DNA of 64,000 nucleotides from GCA-2770975 sp050248915 (GTDB lineage: Bacteria; Cyanobacteriota; Sericytochromatia; UBA7694). The translations under genes were made by a program, and so were the position numbers. Positions 1-7,433 of the stretch are shown piece after piece (the stretch's first letter is position 1; each line of letters opens with the position of its first letter). The notes beneath the pieces were generated by a model. The model was given only the letters and a program-made list of their open reading frames with translations. It did no database searches and had not been told where the DNA came from. The DNA lies in assembly GCA_050248915.1 (NCBI GenBank), contig JBFWRL010000004.1:20444-84443 (forward strand), in the 5' to 3' direction.

Positions 1-206
1 GTTTGGATCTGCAAAAATACCGGGTGGTTCCACTGTTGACCAAAATGGACATAGAGATCGTGGGCCAGTTTTTCCGTTTCAGCCAAATGGGGCAACGAAA
101 CAGCTTTGGGCGTGGGATTGACAGGCGCTGCTGAGACCGTTAACCAGAAGGGGGAGAAAAAGGCGCCCCCGAGCAGGAGTGAGAGAGACAGGTGTTTGAG
201 TGACAT
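1..206 (-). CDS. DUF2202 (ferritin-like) secreted protein, 3' part outside the window
   Basis: N-terminal 68 residues only; the gene runs off the left edge of the window. A signal peptide (MSLKHLSLSLLLGGAFF and a hydrophobic stretch ending near Ala-26) is followed by the segment LAETEKLAHDLYVHFGQQW. This resembles the first helix of DUF2202 domains (E-x-E-K-L-A-x-D-x-Y), a ferritin-like four-helix fold of unknown role. The start is decided by a near-perfect ribosome site, GGAGGTAATC, ending 4 nt before the ATG. A TATA-rich palindrome lies just upstream. Family assignment rests on one helix, so it is moderate. Confidence 0.6.
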   Translation of the reverse strand, partial: MSLKHLSLSLLLGGAFFSPFWLTVSAAPVNPTPKAVSLPHLAETEKLAHDLYVHFGQQWNHPVFLQIQ

Positions 207-225
207 GGTTGATTACCTCCATACT

Positions 226-248
226 TATACTATACACCCTATAGTATA
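226..248. promoter_or_regulatory. TATA-rich 9-bp inverted repeat upstream of the DUF2202 gene
   Basis: TATACTATA (226-234) and TATAGTATA (240-248) are perfect reverse complements around a 5-nt spacer CACCC. The element lies 20-42 nt upstream of the DUF2202 start codon and also contains -10-like hexamers on the minus strand (TATACT, TATAGT). A dimeric repressor or a MerR-like regulator binding over the core promoter is plausible. No regulator gene is visible beside it. Confidence 0.5.
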
Positions 249-287
249 TTTGTGATTGATTCAAATCAAGGTTTTTCAGAGCTGGGG

Positions 288-1457
288 TTAGAAAGGGGCA
301 AACCCTTCGGGCTCTTGCCGGGGCACCTGGTTAAAGCTGTGGCGGAATTCGGAGATCAGCTCGTAGACGGATTTGCGCACCCGATTGGTAACTCCCAGGG
401 GGCGGTGTTCAGGCAGGGAGTGCCAGGGTGTAAATGAGAGGTTTTCACAAAATTGCATTTGCGCGGGGCTGTCAAAACTTTGGGGGGCCATCGTGATGCG
501 GGCCACAGGCACGTAAGCTGAGACCTGTTCGGGCCATTCAACCGTGGCGTTTTCAACCGGCATTTGTTCAAAATTGCCGCTGTGGGGCTGCACCATCAAC
601 TCCATGCAGGCACTTTGCTGTTTGAGTGTGTTGGCCATGGCTTCACGCAGATAATTGGGGCCGGGTTTGGCGGGCATCGTGCTGCGCGGGGCCTGGCAGG
701 GGCGCACCTTAAATTTGATCGGGCGATTGCCCAATTGGTAGGCTGTGGCGCTGAAAAATTCGCTTTCGAGCGGGTTGATGGTCTGTTTGCCAAAGATTTT
801 GTAGAGGCGGTAACTCACGCGCGGGTGGGTGATTGCAAAACCGGCCAGACTTAACCCACCGTGGGCCACAGCCGAAGAAAAGGCCACATAGTCTTTGAGT
901 TCTTCGATAAAAAACTCGCGGTTATTCATCATCACAAAGTCTTGGGTGCGCGCGTCTGCTTGGGTGGGCAAAAGTTTTTTGCCGGGCACGCCCATCAATT
1001 TGATCGCCATACCGCGAATATCCCCTTTGGTATCGGGCACATTGGGGTCGCTGCCGCCATTGGAAAAACGCAGCCAAGCCGGGAAGTTCTGATTTTGGGC
1101 AAAAACACCCACGCGCATCGCCGGGGGCAGGGCCTGATTTTGCACCTGGAATTGGGCTTTGACACAGCCGTGGTGTTTGGCATGTACGTCACGTTTCATC
1201 GGTGGGGCCGTGAAATTCTTTTTGAGCGTGGCCAAAATATGTTGTTCGATTTCGCGGGTCGCAGCGGCTTCGTTGGGGGCCAGGGTCTCACCCAGGTTTT
1301 GGGCAATCTGTGTGGCACTGGCCTGGTAATTGGCCTGGAACTGTTCCAAGCGGGCATTTTGCTGAGCATTGACTGGGGTCAGTGAGGTTTGTTGGCAGGC
1401 AAAAAGTGAGAGTCCCCCCAAACAGAGTGCGGTTGCAGACAAAGCAAAATATTTCAT
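288..1457 (-). CDS. Catalase-fold heme-binding lipoprotein
   Basis: 389 residues. A lipoprotein signal ends at Cys-21 (LSLFAC), so the protein is probably anchored in the outer membrane. The region RDVHAKHHGCVKAQF near residue 90 carries the distal His context of catalase-fold proteins. It is followed by LRFSNGG and KGDIRGMAIKL, matching the conserved catalase core (R-F-S-N, D-x-R-G-M-A-I-K). A C-terminal VYELISEFRHSF segment may hold the proximal Tyr. Relatives are the short catalase-related (SrpA-type) family rather than true 480-residue catalases. The activity (peroxidase or fatty-acid hydroperoxide chemistry) cannot be told from sequence. Transcribed away from the EEP gene upstream, across a terminator. 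Confidence 0.75.
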   Translation of the reverse strand: MKYFALSATALCLGGLSLFACQQTSLTPVNAQQNARLEQFQANYQASATQIAQNLGETLAPNEAAATREIEQHILATLKKNFTAPPMKRDVHAKHHGCVKAQFQVQNQALPPAMRVGVFAQNQNFPAWLRFSNGGSDPNVPDTKGDIRGMAIKLMGVPGKKLLPTQADARTQDFVMMNNREFFIEELKDYVAFSSAVAHGGLSLAGFAITHPRVSYRLYKIFGKQTINPLESEFFSATAYQLGNRPIKFKVRPCQAPRSTMPAKPGPNYLREAMANTLKQQSACMELMVQPHSGNFEQMPVENATVEWPEQVSAYVPVARITMAPQSFDSPAQMQFCENLSFTPWHSLPEHRPLGVTNRVRKSVYELISEFRHSFNQVPRQEPEGFAPF

Positions 1458-1540
1458 AAAGGGCAGGCTCCTGGGGGAATTTCTCTAGAATTTTAACATT
1501 TAACCGAAAATAAAGCCATTGCTGACTTTTTTAAACCAAG

Positions 1541-1562
1541 AAAAAAGGCCCCCGGAGGGGCC
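1541..1562 (-). terminator. Rho-independent terminator after the EEP phosphoesterase gene
   Basis: On the minus strand GGCCCC-TCCG-GGGGCC forms a 6-bp GC-only stem with a tetraloop, followed by six Ts. It lies about 45 nt beyond the stop of the gene ending at 1606, between it and the catalase-fold gene. Confidence 0.8.
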
Positions 1563-1605
1563 AGCGTAGAGAGTTGGGAAAGAAAAAAAACTGTTTAGCG
1601 ATCAG

Positions 1606-2628
1606 TTACCGATCTGTGGTGATATTCAGGTCAATCGTGACAGGAATATGGTCAGAGGCATTGTAAAAATGCAGATTCATCCATTGCTCACCCTGTTTAA
1701 AGGGTTTGTAGAGCTTCGCCGATTTGGGCACGTATTCGTTGAGCATGCTCGGAGAGAGCAGGAGATAGTCAATCCGCGAGCGGTATTGCTGGGGATGATA
1801 GGTAAAGACCTCAGGGCCATTGCCCAAATCTTTCATGATGATGTCGGTTAGACCCAAACCACTGACCTGGGGATTGACCAGCGGTTGCACGGGTTTTTCC
1901 AGGGGTTTGTCGTTGAAATCGCCCATCACTACCACGTTTTCGCGGGGGTTGGCTTTTTGGAAGGCACCAATGATTTGTTGGGCTGCGCGAGCCTCGGCTT
2001 CGCGGCGGACATCGGCTTCGTCTCCCCCATGTTGGGATTTGAGGTGGAGAACAAAGACGGTCAAAGCGTAATTATTCGGGCCTTGAATGCGCACTTGCAG
2101 CAAGTCGCGACTGAATCCGACGGGTTGAGCTTCGCCGGGTACGGGAAAACGCACTTCTTTATGGCTTTTGACAGCGGTCACGGGAAAGCGGCTGAAGAGG
2201 GCCACATCAATGCCACGGGTATCGTTGCCTTCGATTAAGACGACTTCGCGGTAACCCATGTCTGCCAGGTATTTGTCACGGAATTGGGTCAAGGTGGCTT
2301 TGGATTCGACTTCCTGCATGCCAACGACATCGGCGTTGATATCGTGCATGGCTTGGCTCAAGGCGATTTTTTCTTTTTCGGGTTTGGCCTGTTCGGGTTC
2401 TTTGCCAGGGTCTTGAATGCCATCGAAGAGATTGCGAATATTATAGGTGGCCAGGCGCAGGGTGCCTGCTTGACGGCCGGGAGCGGCAGGAGCCACGGAG
2501 TTGGCGCGCACGTTCATGGGGCCGACTTGGCGTGGCATGATCGCAGATGGGTTCAGGGGGGCTTGGCCGCAGCCAATACCAGCCAATAAAAACAAACTTG
2601 AACAGAGTACGGACATTGCTTTTTTCAT
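1606..2628 (-). CDS. Secreted endonuclease/exonuclease/phosphatase (EEP) family lipoprotein
   Basis: 340 residues. A lipoprotein signal ends at the Cys of LLAGIGC. The EEP fold is marked in order by TYNIRNLFDG (metal-site Asn), GMQEVES (catalytic Glu), VLHLKSQHGG, VVMGDFNDKP (catalytic Asp and Asn) and the terminal SDHIPVTIDL (Asp-His pair). All metal and catalytic motifs are intact, so it should be an active Mg-dependent phosphodiesterase. Extracellular DNase-like or phospholipase-like roles are both possible. RBS GAGGA lies ahead of the ATG. Monocistronic, with its own terminator. Confidence 0.85.
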   Translation of the reverse strand: MKKAMSVLCSSLFLLAGIGCGQAPLNPSAIMPRQVGPMNVRANSVAPAAPGRQAGTLRLATYNIRNLFDGIQDPGKEPEQAKPEKEKIALSQAMHDINADVVGMQEVESKATLTQFRDKYLADMGYREVVLIEGNDTRGIDVALFSRFPVTAVKSHKEVRFPVPGEAQPVGFSRDLLQVRIQGPNNYALTVFVLHLKSQHGGDEADVRREAEARAAQQIIGAFQKANPRENVVVMGDFNDKPLEKPVQPLVNPQVSGLGLTDIIMKDLGNGPEVFTYHPQQYRSRIDYLLLSPSMLNEYVPKSAKLYKPFKQGEQWMNLHFYNASDHIPVTIDLNITTDR

Positions 2629-2747
2629 GGGAATAAATCCTCTACGCGATTTTGATAATTTACTTATCGCGACATCGGGGGTTTTTATTCTTAACTTTGG
2701 ATTGTTGGAGCTTTAAAGTCTGTTTAATCTTGGGTTTTGTTATGGGG

Positions 2748-4124
2748 TCAGGCCAATATCCTGCGAATTTCTTCGCTCACGCTCTCCTCGCGAACCTTGA
2801 CCAATTGGCCTTTTGAGACCACCTGCTCGCCGCCGACAAAGACCGCTTGCAGGGCACTTTCGGGCCAGGCCGAAAAGATCAGCTGGTTGAGCACAGCGGT
2901 CTCCACGTCTGCGGCATAAGCGGCCGGCAGAAGTGAGGGGTGTTCCAGATCCACAATTTGAAAATCTGCCTCCATACCGGCTTTGAGTTCACCGATAGGC
3001 AGCCCCAGCAATTTGCCCCCCTGCAGATGTAACATGCGGTACAGGCTGCGGGCGGCTGGCACACAGCCCATCGAGAGCGACTGCACCCGCTGTAGGTATT
3101 CTGCTGCGCGGGCCTCCGCAAAGAGATTGGTTTCGATATTGGCATCGGTGCCGAGGCCAACAGAAACGCGACGTTTGACCCAGCCGGGCAAATCTGCCAC
3201 GCCATCACCGAGGGCCATATTGGTGATCGGGTTATAGGCAATGCCCACCTGTTTTTGGGCGACCAGATCTTTGTCTGCTTCACTTAACCAGATCGCATGC
3301 ACCAAAACGGTGCGGTGGTCCAAAACGCCCAGTTTTTCGAGGGCACCGACAGGGGTTGTTCCATACAGACTTTGGGCCAGCTCCAGATCGTGTTTTTGCT
3401 CAGCCAAGTGAATGTGCCAGGGGGTGTCGCGCTCTTGGGCCAGGGCGGCAGCGGCTTGAATCAGTTCAGCCGAGGCCCCGTGGAGTGAGTGTGGGGCCGG
3501 CAAAACGGAGATCAGGGGGTGCTCTGCATATTGCTGAGCCAATTGTCGCGTTTGCTCGATCGCTTGTTGCCAAGGCTCTTTAAAACGTTTTTGACCCTCT
3601 TTTTCGCCCTGATCGTAGAGGGCGCGAATCAGGCAGATCCGCATGCCGAGATCGCGGGCGGCCTGCAATACGGCTTTGACGTTGCGCTGGCGGCTGCTGG
3701 TGCCGTCGGGCAAATTGTGTAAATAAAAGAATTCGCCGACGGTGGTGATGCCCTGTTTGAGCATTTGGCTAAAAACCAGCAGAGCTGAAGCATAGAGACT
3801 GTCTTCGTCGAGTTCGAGTACCAACGGATAGAGAAAGCGATCAACCCAATCTTGAAAATGCTGGGGTTGGCCTGTGGTGGGGCGGAGTAGGACTTGGAAG
3901 GCGTGGCTGTGGGTATTGACGCAGCCGGGCATCAACAGGGAGTGGGGAAAATTCAACTCTTCTTCGACTTCATACTGGCGGTTCAGGGCATCTGCTTCAG
4001 CTTGGGAGCAGACCTTTTCGATTTTGCCCGTTTTGTCGATCAATAAACAGTGATCCACCAACCAAGTGGTTCCGGTATCGATGTATTTACTGTTAATCCG
4101 TTTCGTGGTACACATTGTTTGCAT
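2748..4124 (-). CDS. Metal-dependent amidohydrolase, formimidoylglutamate deiminase/guanine deaminase-like
   Basis: 458 residues, cytosolic. Amidohydrolase superfamily (TrzA/AtzF-type deaminases): CVNTHSHAFQ gives the two metal His (HxH), WHIHLAEQ the third metal His and catalytic Glu, VLVHAIWLSE another His, and GLGTDAN the metal Asp. The SHAFQ wording and overall layout are closest to HutF-like formimidoylglutamate deiminases, but no hut genes are nearby. Guanine or S-adenosylhomocysteine deaminase remain possible. The start ATG follows AGGA with a 9-nt spacer. The neighbours give no pathway context. Confidence 0.75.
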   Translation of the reverse strand: MQTMCTTKRINSKYIDTGTTWLVDHCLLIDKTGKIEKVCSQAEADALNRQYEVEEELNFPHSLLMPGCVNTHSHAFQVLLRPTTGQPQHFQDWVDRFLYPLVLELDEDSLYASALLVFSQMLKQGITTVGEFFYLHNLPDGTSSRQRNVKAVLQAARDLGMRICLIRALYDQGEKEGQKRFKEPWQQAIEQTRQLAQQYAEHPLISVLPAPHSLHGASAELIQAAAALAQERDTPWHIHLAEQKHDLELAQSLYGTTPVGALEKLGVLDHRTVLVHAIWLSEADKDLVAQKQVGIAYNPITNMALGDGVADLPGWVKRRVSVGLGTDANIETNLFAEARAAEYLQRVQSLSMGCVPAARSLYRMLHLQGGKLLGLPIGELKAGMEADFQIVDLEHPSLLPAAYAADVETAVLNQLIFSAWPESALQAVFVGGEQVVSKGQLVKVREESVSEEIRRILA

Positions 4125-4178
4125 CTGTTTGTATCCTGTGGGTATTATTCATTCTAACGCAGAACCAAGGAGTCCTTT

Positions 4179-4706
4179 ATGGCAAATGATAATATGCAAT
4201 ATGTATTTGGCCTGAAGATCAAAGACAAAGAAATTCATTTTGGTGGCGATCGCATTTTTGTTGAAACGCAAGTGGAGAAATGGCTCCAGATTTTTGCGGG
4301 AGATCTGCCTGCGAATTTGATGCCAAATGTGGATCATACACCCTCGGCTCCTTCGGCCCGCGTGGCAGATATTGCCAACGCCACTCAAGCCCCGGCCGGT
4401 GGCCGCCGTTTGCCGACCTTGGCAGAGTTTCTCAAAACCAAAGAGCCCAAAGAAATTTCTGATGTGGTCTTGGTGGTGGGTTTGTATATGGAGCGCTTTC
4501 AACAAAAGAATCTCTTCACCCGCTGGGATTTGATGCAGACCATTTTTAACCGGATCGGCAAAGAAGAAGCCGATGTGCAGCAGGCCTTGACTCAATTGGT
4601 GAATCAGCAGTTTTTGAGTGAAACCCAGACCATGGGCAGCACGGAAATGTCTTATTCGCTGACCTTTTCGGGTGAGCAAGTGGTCAAAGAGGGTTTTTCC
4701 CGCTAA
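4179..4706 (+). CDS. Hypothetical protein with C-terminal winged-helix-like segment
   Basis: 175 residues, no signal peptide or membrane segment; I do not recognise it. Residues 1-50 look like a small beta-rich domain and 55-80 are Pro/Ala-rich (linker). Residues 90-175 are helical with alternating basic and acidic surface (RWDLMQTIFNRIG, VQQALTQLVNQQFL, then a beta-hairpin-like tail), the pattern of a winged-helix domain. It could be a small regulator or adaptor. Good RBS AAGGAG before the ATG. Transcribed divergently from the amidohydrolase; ends at a bidirectional terminator. Confidence 0.7.
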   Translation: MANDNMQYVFGLKIKDKEIHFGGDRIFVETQVEKWLQIFAGDLPANLMPNVDHTPSAPSARVADIANATQAPAGGRRLPTLAEFLKTKEPKEISDVVLVVGLYMERFQQKNLFTRWDLMQTIFNRIGKEEADVQQALTQLVNQQFLSETQTMGSTEMSYSLTFSGEQVVKEGFSR

Positions 4707-4750
4707 TTCAGCCAAACCTTAACTGAACTTCACAGAACCCCAACAGAAAA

Positions 4751-4776
4751 ACCCCGCCATTTGGCGGGGTTTTTTC
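4751..4776. terminator. Bidirectional Rho-independent terminator
   Basis: ACCCCGCC-ATTT-GGCGGGGT is an 8-bp stem with a 4-nt loop, flanked by A-tract on the left and T-tract on the right. It sits between the convergent hypothetical gene (ends 4706) and the flagellar gene (ends 4792) and can serve both. Confidence 0.9.
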
Positions 4777-4791
4777 AGCTTAAATGGGGCT

Positions 4792-5643
4792 TTAGCGAAT
4801 CAGGCTCAACGCGGTGTCGATATTCGAGAGCGAAACCTGAATGACCTTGGTGATCGCGGAATACATCTTCTGGGCCAACGACAACTCGGGAACCGTCTGT
4901 GTCAAAGAGGCATTTGAGGCCTCAAGCGAGTTGGGAACCACGCGGCCTGAAGGGTTGCCAAAGGCATCGTTGTAATTGCCGTTGACATCTAACAAACTGG
5001 TCGCTGGGAAAACAGCCCCAGGGGATCTTTCAAAAATGGTTGAACCATAACGCGAAAATTGCAGTTCCAGCTGGGGATTATTGACGATCTGAACCCGCAG
5101 GTGATCCAGTAAGATCTGACCATTAAACACGTCTTCGTCATTGGTGCCCACAGCATTGACTTCCCCGGCCAGGGCGTCTCCGTCGTCAAAGAGCATGACG
5201 GCATCGTTGTCAGCACTCATCACGTACAGGCCTTGGCTGTTTACGAGCTTGGGGGGGGATTCTGTATTGAAGTGGAATTCCCCGTCACGGGTATAATAAG
5301 TGGTGCCTGTACCATCAGCCAAGCTGTTCAACATAAAGAATGCTGGGGCTGCACTGGTTTGCTGAATCGCCAAATGGGTAAAGTCGGTTGAAGCCGTAAT
5401 TGCGCCTTGATTGAAATCCAGGGTGGTTTCGACAATGCCCAGACTCTGTTCGGCAATATGCACACCCAAACGGGGCGATACGGTTGGTTTTCCTGTTGTG
5501 ACAGCGCCACCTTCAAATTTAACACGGGTTGCTTTGTAGCCAACACGGCCAGCACCGGCCATATTTGAGTTTAAGACCGAGATCCATTCGTCGATTGAAC
5601 GCAGGGAGGCTACGGCTGCAAAGCTTAAATCACCTAATCCCAT
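4792..5643 (-). CDS. Flagellar hook/basal-body (FlgG/FlgF-like) protein
   Basis: 283 residues. The N-terminus has the flagellar rod signature, helix then LNSNMAGAGRVGYKATRV (normally N-x-A-N-x-x-T-x-G-F/Y-K). The C-terminus NSLEASNASLTQTVPELSLAQKMYSAITKVIQ is the paired helix of rod/hook proteins. A central D1-like beta domain contains the usual L-x-F-x-R-x-G segment (LQFSRYGSTIF). Length fits FlgF/FlgG (250-265) with a small insertion. No other flagellar gene is present, so it is an isolated rod component or a dispersed flagellar gene. Start set by GAGGAGAAAA upstream of the ATG. Confidence 0.8.
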   Translation of the reverse strand: MGLGDLSFAAVASLRSIDEWISVLNSNMAGAGRVGYKATRVKFEGGAVTTGKPTVSPRLGVHIAEQSLGIVETTLDFNQGAITASTDFTHLAIQQTSAAPAFFMLNSLADGTGTTYYTRDGEFHFNTESPPKLVNSQGLYVMSADNDAVMLFDDGDALAGEVNAVGTNDEDVFNGQILLDHLRVQIVNNPQLELQFSRYGSTIFERSPGAVFPATSLLDVNGNYNDAFGNPSGRVVPNSLEASNASLTQTVPELSLAQKMYSAITKVIQVSLSNIDTALSLIR

Positions 5644-5861
5644 GTGAGTTTTCTCCTCTTCATTTTCAGAACCTGTGACGAAACGGTTATTTCATCTTCA
5701 GTAGTTGGGTTTAAAGTTATACTTTTCCTTGTGCCATTATCAGGGATCCCCCTGAAGAAACTTTACCCACTTAACAAAAATATAACATAAAACCCGGCAT
5801 TTTTAATTTTAAAACGCTACACTTAACACATTATTAATTTAAGGGTCTGCCAAGTAAAACC

Positions 5862-7427
5862 ATGTCATTCTTGCGTGCTGCCAGTTTAATTGCCATTCTC
5901 TCCTTGCTTTCCAAAGGCGTGGGACTCTTGCGGGACATGGTCTTTGCCTATTATTGTGGGCTGAGTATTGTCACCGATGCTTATAACACGGCTTATATGA
6001 TTCCTGGCAGTTTTGCGCTTTTGATGTTGGGCGGCCTCAATGGCCCTTTTCATTCGGCGGTGATCTCGACCCTGACCCGTCCCTGGGAAGAGGACGATCA
6101 GGAGACGTATCAAACCGTCTTGGATACGACGCTGCTGTTTACAGTCCTGCTGATGGGGGCCATTGCCTGCCTGCTCTATTTTGCGGCAGCGCCCGTGATT
6201 GGGCTCTGGAAAAGTCTCTCTCCCGAAACGGCCAAACTGGCTGTTTTGCAATTGCAGATCATGGCTCCAATGTTTTTGCTTTCGGGGCTGATCGGGATTT
6301 CGTATGGGGTCTTAAATATCCGCAAGTCGTTTTTTACACCCAGTTTGAGCCCGATCATGGCCAGTTTGACCATTATTCTGGCGCTCGTCTTTTTTGCGGG
6401 GCCCGGCAGCACTGGTTTGGTACAGGCCCAAGCCCTGGCCTGGGGAACCCTGATCGGTGCTGTTTTTCAACTTTTATTGCAACTCATTCCGCTCTTGCGC
6501 GGCTTTCGGCCCCGGCGTTTGCGGATCAATTTTAAACATCCGCTCTTTCACAGCTTGTTGCATCTGCTTTTTCCGGCGATGTTGAGCTCAACCGTGGGGC
6601 AGGTCAATCTCTTTGTGATCTATTTCTTTGCAGGGGCTGCAGACAAGGGCATCAGCGCCTTTCAATTGGGCAATCGGCTCTTACAATTGCCGCTGGGCAT
6701 CCTCTTAACGGCTTTGTTGGTGCCGCTTTTGCCCTTGCTCTCTTCGGTGGCCCAGGCCAATGACGGCTATATCAGCCTCAAAGAAAAACTCAATCAGGGC
6801 CTGCGCCCAGTCTTGTTGATCACCCTGCCTGTCACCTTGATGTTGATCTTTTGGGGCCCGTTTTTGATTGCCTTTTTATTCCAAAAGGGCAATTTTACGG
6901 CTGAAGATACGGCTCTGACCCACCAGGCTCTGCTTTTTCTCTCGCTGAGTATCACCACCTACGCCATTCGCGATCTGTTGATTCGGGTCTTTTATGCTTT
7001 ACAGGATTCGCGTATTCCTTTTTTAACCACCTTTGTCTCGATTGTCGGTATGTTTGCCTTTAGCTGGCTCTTGGCTCCCCGCATGGGCGTGGGAGGGGTG
7101 TCTCTGGCCGCTTCGCTCTCGACTGGCTTGAACTTTTTGGTCTTGACCCTGTTGCTGCGCCGCCGGATTGGCGCTTGGTTTGAGCGGGCCTCTTGGCTGC
7201 ATCTGGGGCGGGTCTTGTTGGGTTGCATTCCGTTGGGTCTGGGTGGCTGGGCCTGTCTGCTCTATTTGCCTTTATTGGGCCCCTGGCAGAGTGTGGGGAC
7301 GTTTGTCAGTCTGGGGCTTTTGGGGGCGCTCTACCTGGGCGTTTTAATTGTGTTGCGTGATCCAGAGGTGGGGCATGTGATGGGCATGGTCACCCGGCGT
7401 TTGCGGCGGCGTTCCTCTGTGAGCTGA
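5862..7427 (+). CDS. murJ: Lipid II flippase MurJ
   Basis: 521 residues, about 14 hydrophobic helices across the whole protein, typical length for MurJ (500-530). Conserved features include SLLSKGVGLLRDMVFAYYCG at the N-terminus (S-R-x-x-G-x-x-R-D family motif), the GVLNIRKSFFTPSLSPI segment and YALQDSRIPFLTTF late in the protein. It moves lipid II across the inner membrane for peptidoglycan synthesis. No strong Shine-Dalgarno is visible before the ATG. It is convergent with the kinase gene, with only 6 nt between stop codons and no terminator hairpin. Confidence 0.92.
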   Translation: MSFLRAASLIAILSLLSKGVGLLRDMVFAYYCGLSIVTDAYNTAYMIPGSFALLMLGGLNGPFHSAVISTLTRPWEEDDQETYQTVLDTTLLFTVLLMGAIACLLYFAAAPVIGLWKSLSPETAKLAVLQLQIMAPMFLLSGLIGISYGVLNIRKSFFTPSLSPIMASLTIILALVFFAGPGSTGLVQAQALAWGTLIGAVFQLLLQLIPLLRGFRPRRLRINFKHPLFHSLLHLLFPAMLSSTVGQVNLFVIYFFAGAADKGISAFQLGNRLLQLPLGILLTALLVPLLPLLSSVAQANDGYISLKEKLNQGLRPVLLITLPVTLMLIFWGPFLIAFLFQKGNFTAEDTALTHQALLFLSLSITTYAIRDLLIRVFYALQDSRIPFLTTFVSIVGMFAFSWLLAPRMGVGGVSLAASLSTGLNFLVLTLLLRRRIGAWFERASWLHLGRVLLGCIPLGLGGWACLLYLPLLGPWQSVGTFVSLGLLGALYLGVLIVLRDPEVGHVMGMVTRRLRRRSSVS

Positions 7428-7433
7428 GCCTGT

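Noticed and set aside
861..1385. Long open frame on the plus strand (174 codons) inside the catalase-fold gene
   Set aside because: It is antisense to a gene with clear family motifs, has no ribosome site and encodes a His/Gly-rich composition typical of a shadow frame.
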